DNA of 64,000 bases from Luidia sarsii (Eukaryota > Echinodermata > Asteroidea > Paxillosida > Luidiidae), in contig OX465107.1 of NCBI GenBank assembly GCA_949987565.1, positions 25,221,727-25,285,726 on the forward strand, read 5' to 3'. Within the stretch, counting starts at the first letter, position 1, and every line of letters begins with the position of its first letter. Of the stretch, positions 1 to 12,724 are shown one piece after another. The notes beneath the pieces were generated by a model. The model had not been told where the DNA came from. It did not search any database and worked only from the letters and a program-made list of their open reading frames with translations. The translations under genes and the position numbers were made by a program.

Positions 1-180
1 CCGTGCAGGAAGTCACCAGTGGTGCAGACTCCTGTAAAGCCCATGTAGGAATTCTGTATTGAGAATAACTAATGTACCATTTCAACAAAACTTCTACATG
101 TTTGATTGAGTTCACATCGTTATTACTGAGTGCTTAGTGCATGCACTGCATTGTCGCATGTCAACACTCTTCTTTCCAAG

Positions 181-409
181 TGGAATGTTTGTGGTGACAC
201 CATGTAGCACTTCTTTTTCAAGGAATGTGGCTCTGAAAAGAGCCGGTAACTCAACGTTTCCGGTAGTGTGTACTCTGCATGTCGTTGGGAGAGTGTCGAC
301 GGGCAGAGTACACACTACCCGAAACGTTGAGTTACCGGCTCTTTTCAGAGCCACACTCCTTCATGAAAGAGAAGTGCGGTGTCACCGCAAACCTTCCCCT
401 TAGTATTTC
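181..409. mobile_element. MITE with ~100-bp inverted arms (family M1)
   Basis: Left arm (about 181-285) and right arm (about 297-409) are near-perfect reverse complements. They include GTGGCTCTGAAAAGAGCCGG, ACTCAACGTTTC and GTAGTGTGTACTCTGC. The ends carry a motif like TTTGCGGTGACACC. Related copies: 29945-30107, 30545-30612, 36322-36440, 42998-44400 (split) and 44571-44779. No coding capacity, so a non-autonomous DNA element. Confidence 0.85.
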
Positions 410-2163
410 CACTATGCAAACCTTCAAGTCTTATCAACTCTTTCCATGGTTTCTTACTGGCACTAATCAGGCCTTCGCATTTAGGAACTGACATGGCGGC
501 TCCTGGGTCATGAAGCCACCAAACCATGCACGGAGTGCCTGGATTATAGCCACACTCATTCTTACCATGTGAACAAGTTCTGAGCACCACTACAACCTAC
601 CACAAAGAATGATGCATCTACCATATGGTTATACCTCTATTTAATTAATCACAGCCTCGAGAATGAAATGTTACACTCTGATCAAAAGGAAAAGTAATTG
701 CAATCCTTCAGAATAATGTTTCTAATATATCATGTGTTAACTTGTTTATAAATCTAATTTATTAATAACAATCCCTATGACAACTGCCATGAATTCTCAT
801 TGTGGGAATAAATTATATATGGTGTCAGTTTTTACTTGTTTCGATGGAAAACGCGATCTTATTTTCTGTTATTATTTTTTATGAATTTATCAAACAAAAT
901 TTTGAGAAACGGTTGAAATTGAGAAGAAAAAAATGTAGTGCAAGATCATGTGTCAAAATAGCTGTGTTCCTCTAACTGATGAAGTATGATAACAGCTTTA
1001 GATAAACCCTGGAAGTTTGAGAAGTTGAAAAGACTGCATGAGGTGCAGTCATTACATCTGAAGATGCAGCTGTTGCTACAAATGCTTATGCACTGTTTCC
1101 AACTGGTTTGGCTTTCAATGCTATCCTTAAGTTTGTATTCAAGATCATGTAAGATTATGTATCCATTTACGTCATATTGTTAAAGACAAGCCTACATGTG
1201 ATTGGCTGAAGTACTTCAAAATTGATGGTGCTTGTTGAAGAAAATGTGGAATCTTCATTGCAGTAGCATCACTGTGGAGCAGTGTGTACAACACTGCTTT
1301 CATTTTGAAATACATGTGGTTTTTTCCAATGAATACCATCTGAACAATGGTTATTTCAAGTGGTTATTGTGACAGTATCCTATCTTTAGTGGCATTTGTT
1401 TAGTTTCCCCGACCGCTCAAGACGGCACCAATGTCTTGCTACTCCACAGCCAATCTGTTAAAGCTAGTGAGATGCACCTTACTCTTTTGTAACCTGTATT
1501 ATATACATGTGCAGTACATGTATAACAAAATTGTATGTCATTATAACATTATGACATGTAATTGTGCCTGTACAGTGTATACATGTATGATATACTATGT
1601 ACATGTACTTCCAGACTTGGGAACTGTTATTGAAAATAACACTCAGATTTTATGAGAAAAAAATTGCATGTGTGGTTGTGTGGTGTGGGAGTCATTCTTA
1701 ATGTGTAGTATAAAGAATGCAGATATATTTTTCACATAATTATATTTTCCATAACTACCAAACTATCAAGTTTGGATGTGGGAATGTATGAACTTTTTTA
1801 ATTTCCTGTCTCTGTAAAAGCAGATGATTTTTTCAAAACTTTGAAATAGCTGTCTGAGAATAAATGAACAAATCAGAGCTGCTAAGTAATGGGACATTCC
1901 GGAAAGCATGTACTTGAGGGGGAGAGAATGGGATTTGAAACCATTTGTTAATTTTCAAGTGATTTGAGTTGCCAAATCATTTTTTTTTCTAAAAACAAAT
2001 CCTCCTCGCGATCTTGTTTTCTGACGGTTGTTTTATGTAATCTCATGCACCAGCACAACTTATATTACAAGACGGGAAATGACAGGTTAAGATTCAAATA
2101 ATAAATGGTGGTATTTGTAGGACCACCCCCCTCCCGTTCCTCCAAACCTTGTTCCAAAATTAA

Positions 2164-2338
2164 TTGGGAATTCAACAATGGGGGTCAACGGAATTGAGTC
2201 CACCGCACTTTACAACAAAAACCAGACAGAGGAAGGGCGCCACCAAGTGCTTGACTGCGGGAAATAAAGCGTTATGTCGCGATAATGAGGGATCGCTGGC
2301 CGAAATCGCTAACGCTTTTCCCCGCAAATTTATCGGTG
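2164..2338 (+). promoter_or_regulatory. CpG-richer block with possible first-exon donor
   Basis: CpG is clearly denser here than in the surrounding sequence. The block ends in TATCGGTG|gtaagt, a strong donor consensus, at 2338/2339. It could be an untranslated first exon of the composite gene about 6 kb downstream. This rests only on composition and the splice site. Confidence 0.3.
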
Positions 2339-2445
2339 GTAAGTTGGAAGTTTGACATTTATTTCCATTATCATAATGTTCTATGATAGGTGCCGCAGTG
2401 GAATTATTGTGATCTTTTCGGGATTTCTTCGATATTTCTTGAAAA

Positions 2446-2556
2446 ATGGCGAACAACTTCGAAGGCACGGTGCCGCCGATGACTGTCCGAATTACGCCTC
2501 GGCCTACGTGTTTACTCGGCCATCAAAGAGATGCGCCCAATATCCGGACAATTTAG
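2446..2556 (+). CDS. Candidate 36-residue small ORF, unrecognised
   Basis: ATG in excellent context (AAAAATGGCG), 36 codons beginning MANNFEGTVPPMTVRITPRP and stopping at TAG 2554-2556. CpG-rich, next to the block above. It may be a leader small ORF or the start of a first coding exon whose donor I cannot identify. No family recognised. Confidence 0.2.
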   Translation: MANNFEGTVPPMTVRITPRPTCLLGHQRDAPNIRTI

Positions 2557-4139
2557 AGGCAAATTTTCGAACCATAAATTAACAAAGATAACCGATAAAT
2601 GGATCCACATTTTGATTTTCTTGTTAAAAATATAGCAAAACAGAATTCTGTAGTAAAGACAGGAGAACCCAGGTGTCTTTAGAGTTTGTATTATTTATCA
2701 TAAAAAGTAGGGAAAACGTCTTGGGCATTCTTCTAATTCTGGGCACTCTGACTGTGACACGGTCCGTGTAGGCTGGCCCTTGATTCGCCTCTGAATTACT
2801 GTACCTGTCTGTAGACATGGTAGATGTAGAGATTTGGTAAATCGGTCTACCTCAGCAGAATACTCGGAATAATCTGTGTTGATTCAACCGTTTTTGTTCA
2901 AGCATTGTTCATTTATTTCAATGCCATTAATGTATAAATATAATGACTCTGAGCCTGAACTGAAGTCAGGAGACAAAGGCCAGGCAGGGTGAAAGGCAAG
3001 AACATTGACCTAAGTTTACATAATTCATTAATCGTGTGGCAATTTGAAAACCTACTTGCAAGTTGCATGCAGGCCAGTACTTAGCAGGGGGTGGATGGTG
3101 ATTTTTGTCCGAGGTGCGTCCCTCCGTATTTGTAGTTTGTAGTTGTACAAAGTACACGTACATGTACATGTACATGTCCACTTTCCATGCGTGCTAACCG
3201 AGTCTGTGATATGAAGGTCACACAAGCTTTGTTTCATTGCAGCACGGGGCAAAAAGGCAATTTATCAAGAGATGTCAGAAATGACAAATGAATTTGTTGA
3301 AATGAAATCTTGCAATTTTGAATAAATATCAACTGTGTACATGTACATGTATGTATTGTAATACATGTATTCGAGTAAGAGAAAACTTCATACAGCCAGT
3401 CAAGTGCCATGAGATTACCAAGTACTTTGCCAGTTTGATTACTAGAAAAAAAAATACCACAGGAAACTTAGGTAAAATTTTACACCCCATAACTCTCGCC
3501 TCTACATCATTGCATTCATGACTTGACCATCAAGGCACTTAGTTGATTTTTGCACTCACTGTCAGCACAAGTCAAAACTGATACAACTTCAGCTAACACA
3601 AGTCAGATTGACTTCAATCTTTTCCCATTCTACTCTTATCCCTTGCAAGACCAAGAGATGCTCAAGATTTACAACTCATGAAAAAGGTTTTTGTGTTTGT
3701 GCTATGAACAGATCACCAACAAGTTACAAACCTTAAGAAAGCTGCAGCTCAGATATTCATGTATCAGTCCATCTTTCTTCCCTCCCTTCCCTCCCTAGAG
3801 ATTCTATATCAGTACTCTGAGTCTCTGACCCACCCCAGACTTTACTTAACCCTAATTAAACCGGGATGGGGGAGGGCATTATGATCCCCCTCCCTGACCC
3901 AATTTTAATTTTTCTGTAACTTATCGTTGGCTTAGATGTGGTCAATATGCCTTCATTACCTTTTTCTTCTACTACCCACACATTTTGATATGGGCCTCTG
4001 TAATGAAAATTCCACGGGCTTCCTTTGTGTCTATTGTGTAGGTTTGGATTTGGCCTTGGTGCCTTGTCAACCAGCCTTTGGGAACCGGTACTTTGGGAAT
4101 TTCGCTTTGTTTAGTGACCCAGTGCCATTTCCCTTAGTC

Positions 4140-4525
4140 TCCCCCCCCCCACAATAAAGAAAAAAAGCCCACCGGGCTAGTAAATTGATTTTTTTGCTAG
4201 CCCGCAGCAAGTTTTACTAGCCCTGTATAAATTAATATTGAATATTACACAAGGTTATTACTTAATTTTTTGATTTACTTTTTGGTAATTTTAGTCAGTA
4301 AGCAGTTTGCAACATTTTTGTATATCACCTTAAGGTTATTACTTATTAGGTCAAGTAAATCAAATTATTAGTTTCTACTTTCTCATCCCCGCCCTCATTG
4401 TTTTTTGCCTCCACACTGCTGTCTACTTTTTACTAGTCCGCTGGGCTAGCAAAGTGGGTCATTTTACTAGCCCGCAGCTGTTTTTACTAGACAATGACCG
4501 TCAGGCTAGTGCTAAGGTCGAGCCC
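4140..4525. mobile_element. Dispersed repeat with GGGCTAGTAAA / TTTACTAGCCC motifs
   Basis: Several copies of (A)CTAGCCCGCAG and its complement occur at 4168-4230 and 4430-4510. The segment ends in AAGGTCGAGCCCTG at 4514-4528, reminiscent of hAT-type termini that read CAGGGCTCGA. The matching left end was not found. Confidence 0.4.
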
Positions 4526-5282
4526 TGCTCTAAGACTTTTTAAATCACTCCTCACATGGCCTTAACCACTTTGTGGCAGGCATTTTTTTAGTGCCTATGA
4601 CCACAAAATGTTGTTTTTTTAACAATGTGTCATTTTTGTAACTCGCGAAAACAACCGGGAACATATATGTATATGCGAAATAAATCAATAAGGGTATACT
4701 ATGTGTACAATTCGGACAATTCGGACAATCCGGACATCGGTGTGGCTTTTGTCGAAGGATTATCCGTTTGAAAAAAAGGGCCCATTGTGCATCGTCAATG
4801 GAGCATAGCACAACTGTGCATGTGTACAGTGTCTCCGAGTGGACCCTGTACTCTGACTGCAGACAAGCGTCCACTCCAGGCAGTCAAATCATCGGTGGTT
4901 GGCCCCAACTGAGTGTACAGTTTGTGGTGAAGAAAGTGGGTGGAATTCCACTGCCTGATCACCGATTGGTGGGCTGTGGGACTGGGACATGCCAATAAGC
5001 TGTCTCCGGTGGCAGCACGCTATCCTTTGGTCATCCACATTAAAGGTCCCATGATAGTGCAATTGTTGCCGCTAATTTGGCAATTCACGTGGCAAGTGGC
5101 AACTTTCATAAAAATGGGTCTTTGTCATGCTTTGCATTGTTTTGTTCTAGGCTGAAAAGAGTCTTTGTTTAAAACACGGACAATAGTGGTTCCCAAAATC
5201 GGAGGGCCCGTCACAATAACAGAACCAGAGCAAGCGTTCCCGGCGCGAAGTGGTTTATCAAAGGCAAATACCGTACCATGTC

Positions 5283-5445
5283 AGGGCCAGGGGTCGATTT
5301 CACCAAACTCATCGTAACTTACGATCAATCGCAATACGATGAGCAATGTATATAAACCATACGGTGCATCACAACTTACGATGGGCTATCCATCGTAAAT
5401 TGAGTTACGATGCATCATAAGGCTTTGTGAAATTCACTCCAGGTC
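5283..5445. mobile_element. MITE-like element, GATTTCACCAAA / TTTGTGAAATTCA ends
   Basis: Starts near CCAGGGGTCGATTTCACCAA and ends near GGCTTTGTGAAATTCACTCC, with internal inverted ATCGTAACTTACGAT segments. A related copy lies at about 17985-18133. Confidence 0.55.
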
Positions 5446-6109
5446 CTCTACATCTTTGAGGCTTTGAGCTTTGTAATTCGGTCTTTTATTCAGTCAGTGA
5501 ATCAGTTTGGATGTTTGGAACATCTTTGTGTGTTACTTGTATGTGGCGAGGTGAGTCGTAGGGGGATGGTTTCAGCGAGAATGAGGGGTGAGAATGAGAT
5601 GAATGATAGGCAACTAGATAAGCACACATTCTGAATGCATTTGAAGTCAGAGGTGTCCACCATTGATTCATTGATTGGCCAATTATGCGTGACCACACAG
5701 AGTACAGTGCATCTGATAAGCTTCATTCAGGTACCATAATCCCGGCAGTGTTAGTTGCCACTGCAGTCATACTCACCATGTAAATGCTGCCACACATACT
5801 GAGACATGTAATGTGTAAAATGTAGTTGAAAACAGCCAAGTTGTCTCCATTGTGAGACAGCAAGCTTGACTCTCTCCTTTCATATGCAATGAAGAATTGT
5901 GAGATTTTGTGTCCTGTTATTGTATTACTGTTTAATTAATCTATGCGCCCTTCCAACATTTTGAAAAGCTTGTTGAAACAATCCAAGGCACAGGCAGTAA
6001 TGACTATTGACTATTGAGTACCCGGTACGTGTACACAATGTAGATGGTATATGAAAAGCACAATCTTGAAAGAATCACAGATGTACAGTAGTGCTGTGTA
6101 CATTTCTGA

Positions 6110-7000
6110 AATGAAGTACATGTACATGTACAGTACATGGATTGTAGGGCCTACACTTTTAAATCTCTCTAGAGTTCAAGTTCAATTCTGTTTCTATCTA
6201 AACTCTAAAGTCTAAGGTAAGGATAAAGATCTTAACCTTGTCTAAAAATGCAAACATTTCAAAGCATAGAGAAACACCAGACATGAACTGTAGATCCAGG
6301 CAAAGGCTTAGGAATACTGTAGAATAAGGGTGGGTTGCATACTGTACATGTACATGTATACATGTACAGTACATTGTAGTTAACTAGTTTACCATCACAT
6401 TTCAAGTTCAACATTACATACTTTTTGTATGCAGTTGGAGGAGCAAATAACAGTGTTTCTGTGTCTGTCCACATGTATATTATGTACAACTAGTGCATGT
6501 ACATGTACATGTACTGTGCATGTACTGTACTATACATGCTCATGTACATGTACATGTACATGGGTGCAATGTACATGTACATAAAGATACAGTACAATAT
6601 ACACAGTGTACACATGTGACATGTACCGTACACTTGTAGTGTACATGTAAGTACCGTACATGTGTACATTGTACATACTGTACATGTACTGTAGTATACA
6701 TACATGTACATACAGTAATACATGCATGTACATTGTATACTATAGAATATGATACATGTACAGTACATGTACATGTACAACTAGTGATGTACACACATGA
6801 TTCTACATTGTACATCCATGTGCATGTTATTGTACAGTACACTGATGTACATGTACACACTATGTCTAACATGTCTACATGTATGTGTATCACTACATGT
6901 ACACATGCGACATATATGTCTACCAGTAGGTGGTACATGTATGTCTGTATAATACTGTTCAATACTACCGGTACATGTACATGTACTAAGAGATTGAACC
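6110..7000. repeat. TACATGTA palindromic microsatellite tracts
   Basis: Dense runs of (TACATG)n and GTACATGTAC mixed with ACTGTACAGT. Self-complementary, so both strands give Cys/Tyr/Met/His/Val-rich spurious ORFs. Similar tracts occur at 10080-10950, 11830-12000, 12120-12330 and 14440-14570, and shorter ones through the first 20 kb. Confidence 0.9.
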
Positions 7001-7059
7001 TTAGAATTACATGTGTAGAGATGGCATGATGCGCATGGACATGCAATTTCTCACAATGT

Positions 7060-7678
7060 ACTGTAGGCTACTATGCATGTATACCGGTGTACATGGTGTA
7101 GGCTACTATGCATTGTATACCGGTGTACCGGTACATGGTGTAGGCTACTATGCATGTATACCGGTGTACATGGTGTAGGCTACTATGCATGTATACCGGT
7201 GTACATGGTCTAGGCTACTATGCATGTATACCGGTGTACATGGTGTAGGCTACTATGCATGTATACCGGTGTACATGGTGTAGGCTACTATGCATGTATA
7301 CCGGTGTACATGGTCTAGGCTACTTTGCATGTATACCGGTGTACATGTACATGGTGTAGGCTACTATGCATGTACATGTATACCGGTGTACATGGTGTAG
7401 GCTACTATGCATGTATACCGGTGTACATGGTGTAGGCTACTATGCATGTATACCGGTGTACATGGTGTAGGCTACTATGCATGTATACCGGTGTACATGG
7501 TGTAGGCTACTATGCATGTATACCGGTGTACATGGTCTAGGCTACTTTGCATGTATACCGGTGTACATGGTGTAGGCTACTATGCATGTATACCGGTGTA
7601 CATGGTGTAGGCTACTATGCATGTATACCGGTGTACATGGTGTAGGCTACTATGCATGTACATGTATACCGGTGTACA
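7060..7678. repeat. 35-bp tandem array, about 17-18 copies
   Basis: Unit is GTGTAGGCTACTATGCATGT followed by ATACCGGTGTACATG. Variants recur in order: GGTCTAGGCTAC at about 7207, 7312 and 7531, the last two with CTACTTTGC, and TGCATGTACATGTATACC at about 7367 and 7651. This suggests higher-order duplication of several units. Confidence 0.92.
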
Positions 7679-8546
7679 GTCACAGTGTATACAAGTGCCA
7701 GTTACAGTACATGTACATGTACTATGTAGAATGGCTGATAGACTTGTACCACTACATGTACCAGCCATTTTTGCATCATTGTACACAAGTACAAGAACAG
7801 TACATGACATACATGTATACGGTACTTTTACAGTACATACACAACTATACATGCATGTTTACATGTACATGTATGTAGAAATAAACGTCCAATTTGTGTC
7901 ACTGAAGAAAGATAGTGCAAAGGTACAGTACACATGCAGGAATACTGAGTCAATGGAGACATTTGCTCAGATGGCTAATGTCATAGGCCATTCCAACACG
8001 TCAGGGGCAACGGTGTCCCACTGTGACTTGTGCTCAACACAACGGCCGGCCGGCTGTGTCTGAATTACACTTGGCCCTGGCATCGAATTACACCGGAGAC
8101 TCGGCAGTAATTACAGCGGTGAGCAGCTGCACTCCCACATCATGGACTTGTGTACGTTTACATGCATGAGTCCGAGCCGTAGCCGAGAAAACAACAAAAA
8201 CATGGTCTACTGAGTACTGAGTACTGACTCTACACATGTACTCCACAGTCCACAGTGTGTATTGCTGAACATTCGTCTTCATAATCTGTAGGAACGAAAT
8301 CAGTATGTGTTGTGTATACATACACATGTACAACTCTTGAGCCACACTTTGATGATTCTTTCGTGATATGGATTCACATGGGGAACATATGCCAGCAGAT
8401 ATACTGAGTGGCTGAGAGCCCCCGTGAGATGCTCTTTAATATGACAGTACTTTGCTGCTTGACCCAATTCTTGAACATTTCCTCCCCCTCTCCTTCTCCT
8501 CCCCATCTCCCTCCCCCTGCCTTTGCTCCTCTGCCATTTGTAACAG

Positions 8547-8668
8547 TCTCCGTGGCAAATGTGAGACGGAATGGAAAGATTGGCTTCGACCTCCACAGGA
8601 ACTCACCACCAGCAAGTAGACAACAAAAACAAGCTGTATTGTGTTTGCAGAACTGCCGACGACACTGG
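8547..8668 (+). CDS. Composite gene exon A: 5' leader end, start codon and first half of PHD finger
   Basis: A strong acceptor (long CT tract ending in AACAG at 8546) opens an exon whose first 24 bases are leader. Coding starts at ATG 8571 (G at +4) and ends at donor ACTGG|gtaaga after 8668, phase 2. It encodes 32 codons including [12 protein letters not shown], which supplies PHD cysteines C24 and C26. The missing second half is exon 16120-16253 and the split codon becomes Gly33. A longer ORF covers this exon in another frame but lacks any domain. The leader holds a start-stop pair ATGTGA at 8559-8564. Internal acceptors at CCACAG or ACCAG could instead make this an internal exon with a start further upstream. 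Confidence 0.8.
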
Positions 8669-11600
8669 GTAAGAACAATTCAATCCAGGCCACTTTTCCT
8701 TTTCCCCCTCCCTCCTTCCCTCCTTCCCTCCCCTGATTCTTCCTCCTTTCCCTTGTCTAGCCTTCGTACGTGAGGTTGCCGTGGTTACTTGTTCTGCCGC
8801 TAACCACCCGCAGGGCCGCGATTGAGCCTAAGACACACAGGGATCCTGTGTCCGGATAGTGTGTACATCTCTCCCCGGCTGTGTCACCGTCCCCCCCCCA
8901 TTCTGTCTAAGAGCTAATACTTGTCAGAGAAGTCTCGGGATAGGTCTAGGAAGTTGACTGAGATAGCAAAGTAGCGAAGACACTTGCCTGGATACCCCCC
9001 CCCCCCTTTCCTCCCACTGGTCATTTCCTTACAGCCTCTTCAAATACGCTTGTAGAAAAACGACACCGTAGATGTTTCATTTTTTTTTGTTCTCGTCCAT
9101 ATTTTAAGTGCCATGTTCCTTTTGACCCAGGGGGCCAGTTTTCGTCAAGCACTGGTTTTTACAGTAATATGCACCAAATATTAAAGCAAGCACAAATGAA
9201 ACCTAAATACAAGTTCAGGATGCCTATAAACCACGGAGCCTTGTGAGTTGTGGATGGCGGCTATTAAAGCAATTAATCAAATACAGGTTAAATATGAGTT
9301 TGTTGTGCACTTTGATTTTAGTGGATAATCATTTCTGTTCAAGGATGACTTGATGGTTTACATGTACCGTAAGTTATAATGCATAGTATAAATATAATGT
9401 ACTACATTGACTTTCATTTATGGGAATGGCAGTCAGGATTTTCTTCTCTGTAACTGCGAGGAAAGAGACTTCAGAAGATGTTGACACCAATTTGTACTGT
9501 TTCCTTTTAAGTTACCCAGCATTCATGTACATGTAGGTTGTATGAAGTTGAACATGAATGTGTCCATTCGGGTATATGTACAAAAAGAGCTAGTCGCCAA
9601 ATCAGTGAAATCACTATGCATCCATGTGCTCCGAGGAACTGGTAATTGTTACCCCTTTCTGTAAAAAATACATGCACACGTTTAACCCAATGTCTTAGGA
9701 AGGTTTTCTCTGCATGGATGAGTTGTTCGATTGGATTATATCCTTACATGTATAGTAATACATACTCGTATACATGTGCATACTCCACTCAAGAGTGTTC
9801 AAAGTGCACAATCTCCAGAAATTATTATGAGGCAGATTGCAAAGCAAATTAATGAACAAATTAACACGATAGAACCAACAAAGTACATGTACACAGTACA
9901 CACATACCTGTACATGTCATGCACCGTACTCAACTTTAGAACAAAATTTGTTTTGCTGAAAAACAACATGGCACAAAACATAGAAATGAAAAGAAAAAAC
10001 ACACCAAGTAACATTGGGAATTGATTGCAATATGTGTATATCGAACAGTATACATGTATGTCTTGCTGCCAAAAATGTACTGTCACTGTCACAGTGTACA
10101 TGTACATGTACCCGGTACATGTATAATATGTATTATTCAGTTAATCTTTTTAAAAAGGGGAGTTGCCATTGACATACAGTGTACTACATCTACTAAAGCT
10201 GCTGGTGCAATGCATGTGTCAAGAGGATGGGACATAATCATTTTACAGGGCAGTACTCCAATACATGTACAGTACATGTAGATCAGTCAGCCGAATTATA
10301 GGTGCATGAACAGATTCAATGTGGATTACTTGAGAAATCCATCCATGGCCATGGCTCCCATTGAAAAGTGCACTATCAGCACACCTTAAAACATGTACAT
10401 GTACATGTGTACATGCACATGTGCACGTACATGTACACGTATGTACACATGTACATGTACGTGTACACTGTACATGTACATGTACCTGTACACTGTACAT
10501 ACGTATACATGTTAACTTAAGTACATGTCATGTGGAAAATTATGGATGACTCATACACAAAAGTGACAAAACGTGTACACAACTACATGTACACATGTAT
10601 TTTGTATGTACATGTACATGTACAATGTACTATACATGTACACAACTACACATGTGTGTACGTGTATACACTACAGTAATAACAGTATACATGTACATGT
10701 ACATTACATGTATACATGTATACATGTACAGTACATGAACAATTGATGTACCGTACCATGCAGTACAGTGTATGGGCATTATCATCCTGAAATGTGGACT
10801 AGTCTTGAACTGATGTACATGTACATGTACATGTACACGTACTGAGTACATATACATACCGTACACTATGTAGAGACTTTTTACAGACATTGGTTTGTAC
10901 AGTACATACATACTGTACATTTATTTGTATACGCACCGTAGTATGTACTGTAAAGGTCACTGGAAGGCAAGAGCATTTTCATTTTTCATGTGTAGTGTAT
11001 TTTACACATACAAACTACATGTACTGTACATGTATGGCAAGTTGGCAACCTCATAATTGAAAGTGGGGCATTGCAAAAGTGTAAAGAAATAGTGTATTAA
11101 CAGGAATTGGATTTGAACCCACTCCATGTAACTTACTGTACATAAAATCAGTACTCAATCTGGTGAAGTCTTTTCTTTTTTACTGAAGTCCTACTTGATG
11201 TTTGCTCTAGATTCTGTTCAGTGGGATACATTCATAGTAAAATACCATGTCTCATGTATTAGTGAGTGCATGCATGGAGGAATAAGTGGTGCATGTAAAT
11301 CTGGTGAGACCTGGCAAGCAGGGTTCCTATTTTGGACGTGACTAGTCTAGTTGCAATACATTGGGGAGCATTTGTACAAATGGTAGCATTGGAGGGGGTG
11401 GGGACTACACACACTGTATTTCCTATTGCCGTCAAATTTCAATAAGCCCATCTGACCGTGATCAGACCACCCCCAACCGATGTGCACATGGACGTGCACA
11501 AGGATGCAGAGAAGTGACTTGCTCACTGTGATTAAGTAGTAGGGTACATGGATCCTATATGGGCATTTGAAGAATGATTCAGTGTGGCATGGCACCCTTG

Positions 11601-12687
11601 TACATGTAAGTTGTAACCTGTGGCCTGGTAGGGTGTGAATGCCACCTGCTGGCATCAGTGGTTAGAGTGTACGGTAATCATTAAAGGAAGGGGACTGGCT
11701 ACCTTGGGCTTGTGAAAAGAAATGGCGACTAAACTGGTGCTTAATTCATTGCAGACTTTTCAGGGTGAAAGGATCTACTGTAGTGAATTAAAAGCTATGG
11801 ATAGTGGATACAGCTTTCACCATATAATGTACAGTGTACAGTATGGTACATGTACATGTACATGTACAGTGTAGCTGTGACTGAGTCACTGAGGGTGCTC
11901 TTTGTGTAAGTGGCTGTGGTTCAGCCATTCAGTGCAGGCAGAGTTGATGCACATGTGATGTACATGTACCAGTAGTCATGATAGTATCTGTATGTGAACT
12001 GAAGTACAGTCTTAGCAGCTCAATCATAGCCAGACTTTGTTGACTTGTAATGTTGTATCCTCAGACACACCAGACGCTATCCATTTGTGAACCATTGGGA
12101 AAGCTGTAGTCAACCGGTATACAGTATGTACATGTACATGTACATATGTACATACATGTACATGTACATGTACACATGTATACATCTGTACATGTAAATG
12201 TACATGATACTGTACCTGTGTACATGTACATTGGTACATGTTCATGTACATGTACCAATATGTACCAATATGTAGGCCTACATGTACACTTTACTACTAG
12301 TACATGTGTATGTACATGTACATGTACATCAAATTCTTTTGATTAAAAATGGTTGATCAGCATACAAACCTGTATGTACATGTATGTCCACCTTCACTGG
12401 AGCCTAACTATTAAATTAACGTACATGGTGTACCATGGGACTCAGGATTGAGTGTGCACAGCTTGTTATGAGGAATTCTGCACTAATCTCATTACCTTCT
12501 TCCGAAGGCCTCTCAAACTTGTAAACAAGAAAGACCCTTTGTGTTTTGAAATGAAAGCTGATCGGAAGGAGAGTTCTATTCTTACTCAACTGGACGCTAC
12601 TGAGTACATGTAGCTCAGTACTATTGTTAGAGTAAATGGGATCTCAGCCAAGTAATCAATATCTAAAGCAATTGGCCATCAATCAGG

Positions 12688-12724
<37 letters not shown>

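Larger units (their letters stand above)
1..8546. other. 5' flank of the composite gene, no recognised coding gene
   Basis: Mostly AT-rich sequence with repeats listed separately. ORFs at 137-403 lie in a MITE and those at 6490-7050 and 7580-8060 in TACATGTA or 35-bp repeats. The CpG-richer block at 2160-2560 is the best candidate for a promoter or first exon. Further CpG-richer sequence occurs at about 8000-8110. Confidence 0.6.

Noticed and set aside
7060..7678. CRISPR array
   Set aside because: Units are directly adjacent with no unique spacers, in a eukaryotic setting; it is a tandem satellite.
8408..8773. 121-codon ORF as an independent protein
   Set aside because: It overlaps the PHD first-half exon in another frame and is mostly CT-rich tract translation.
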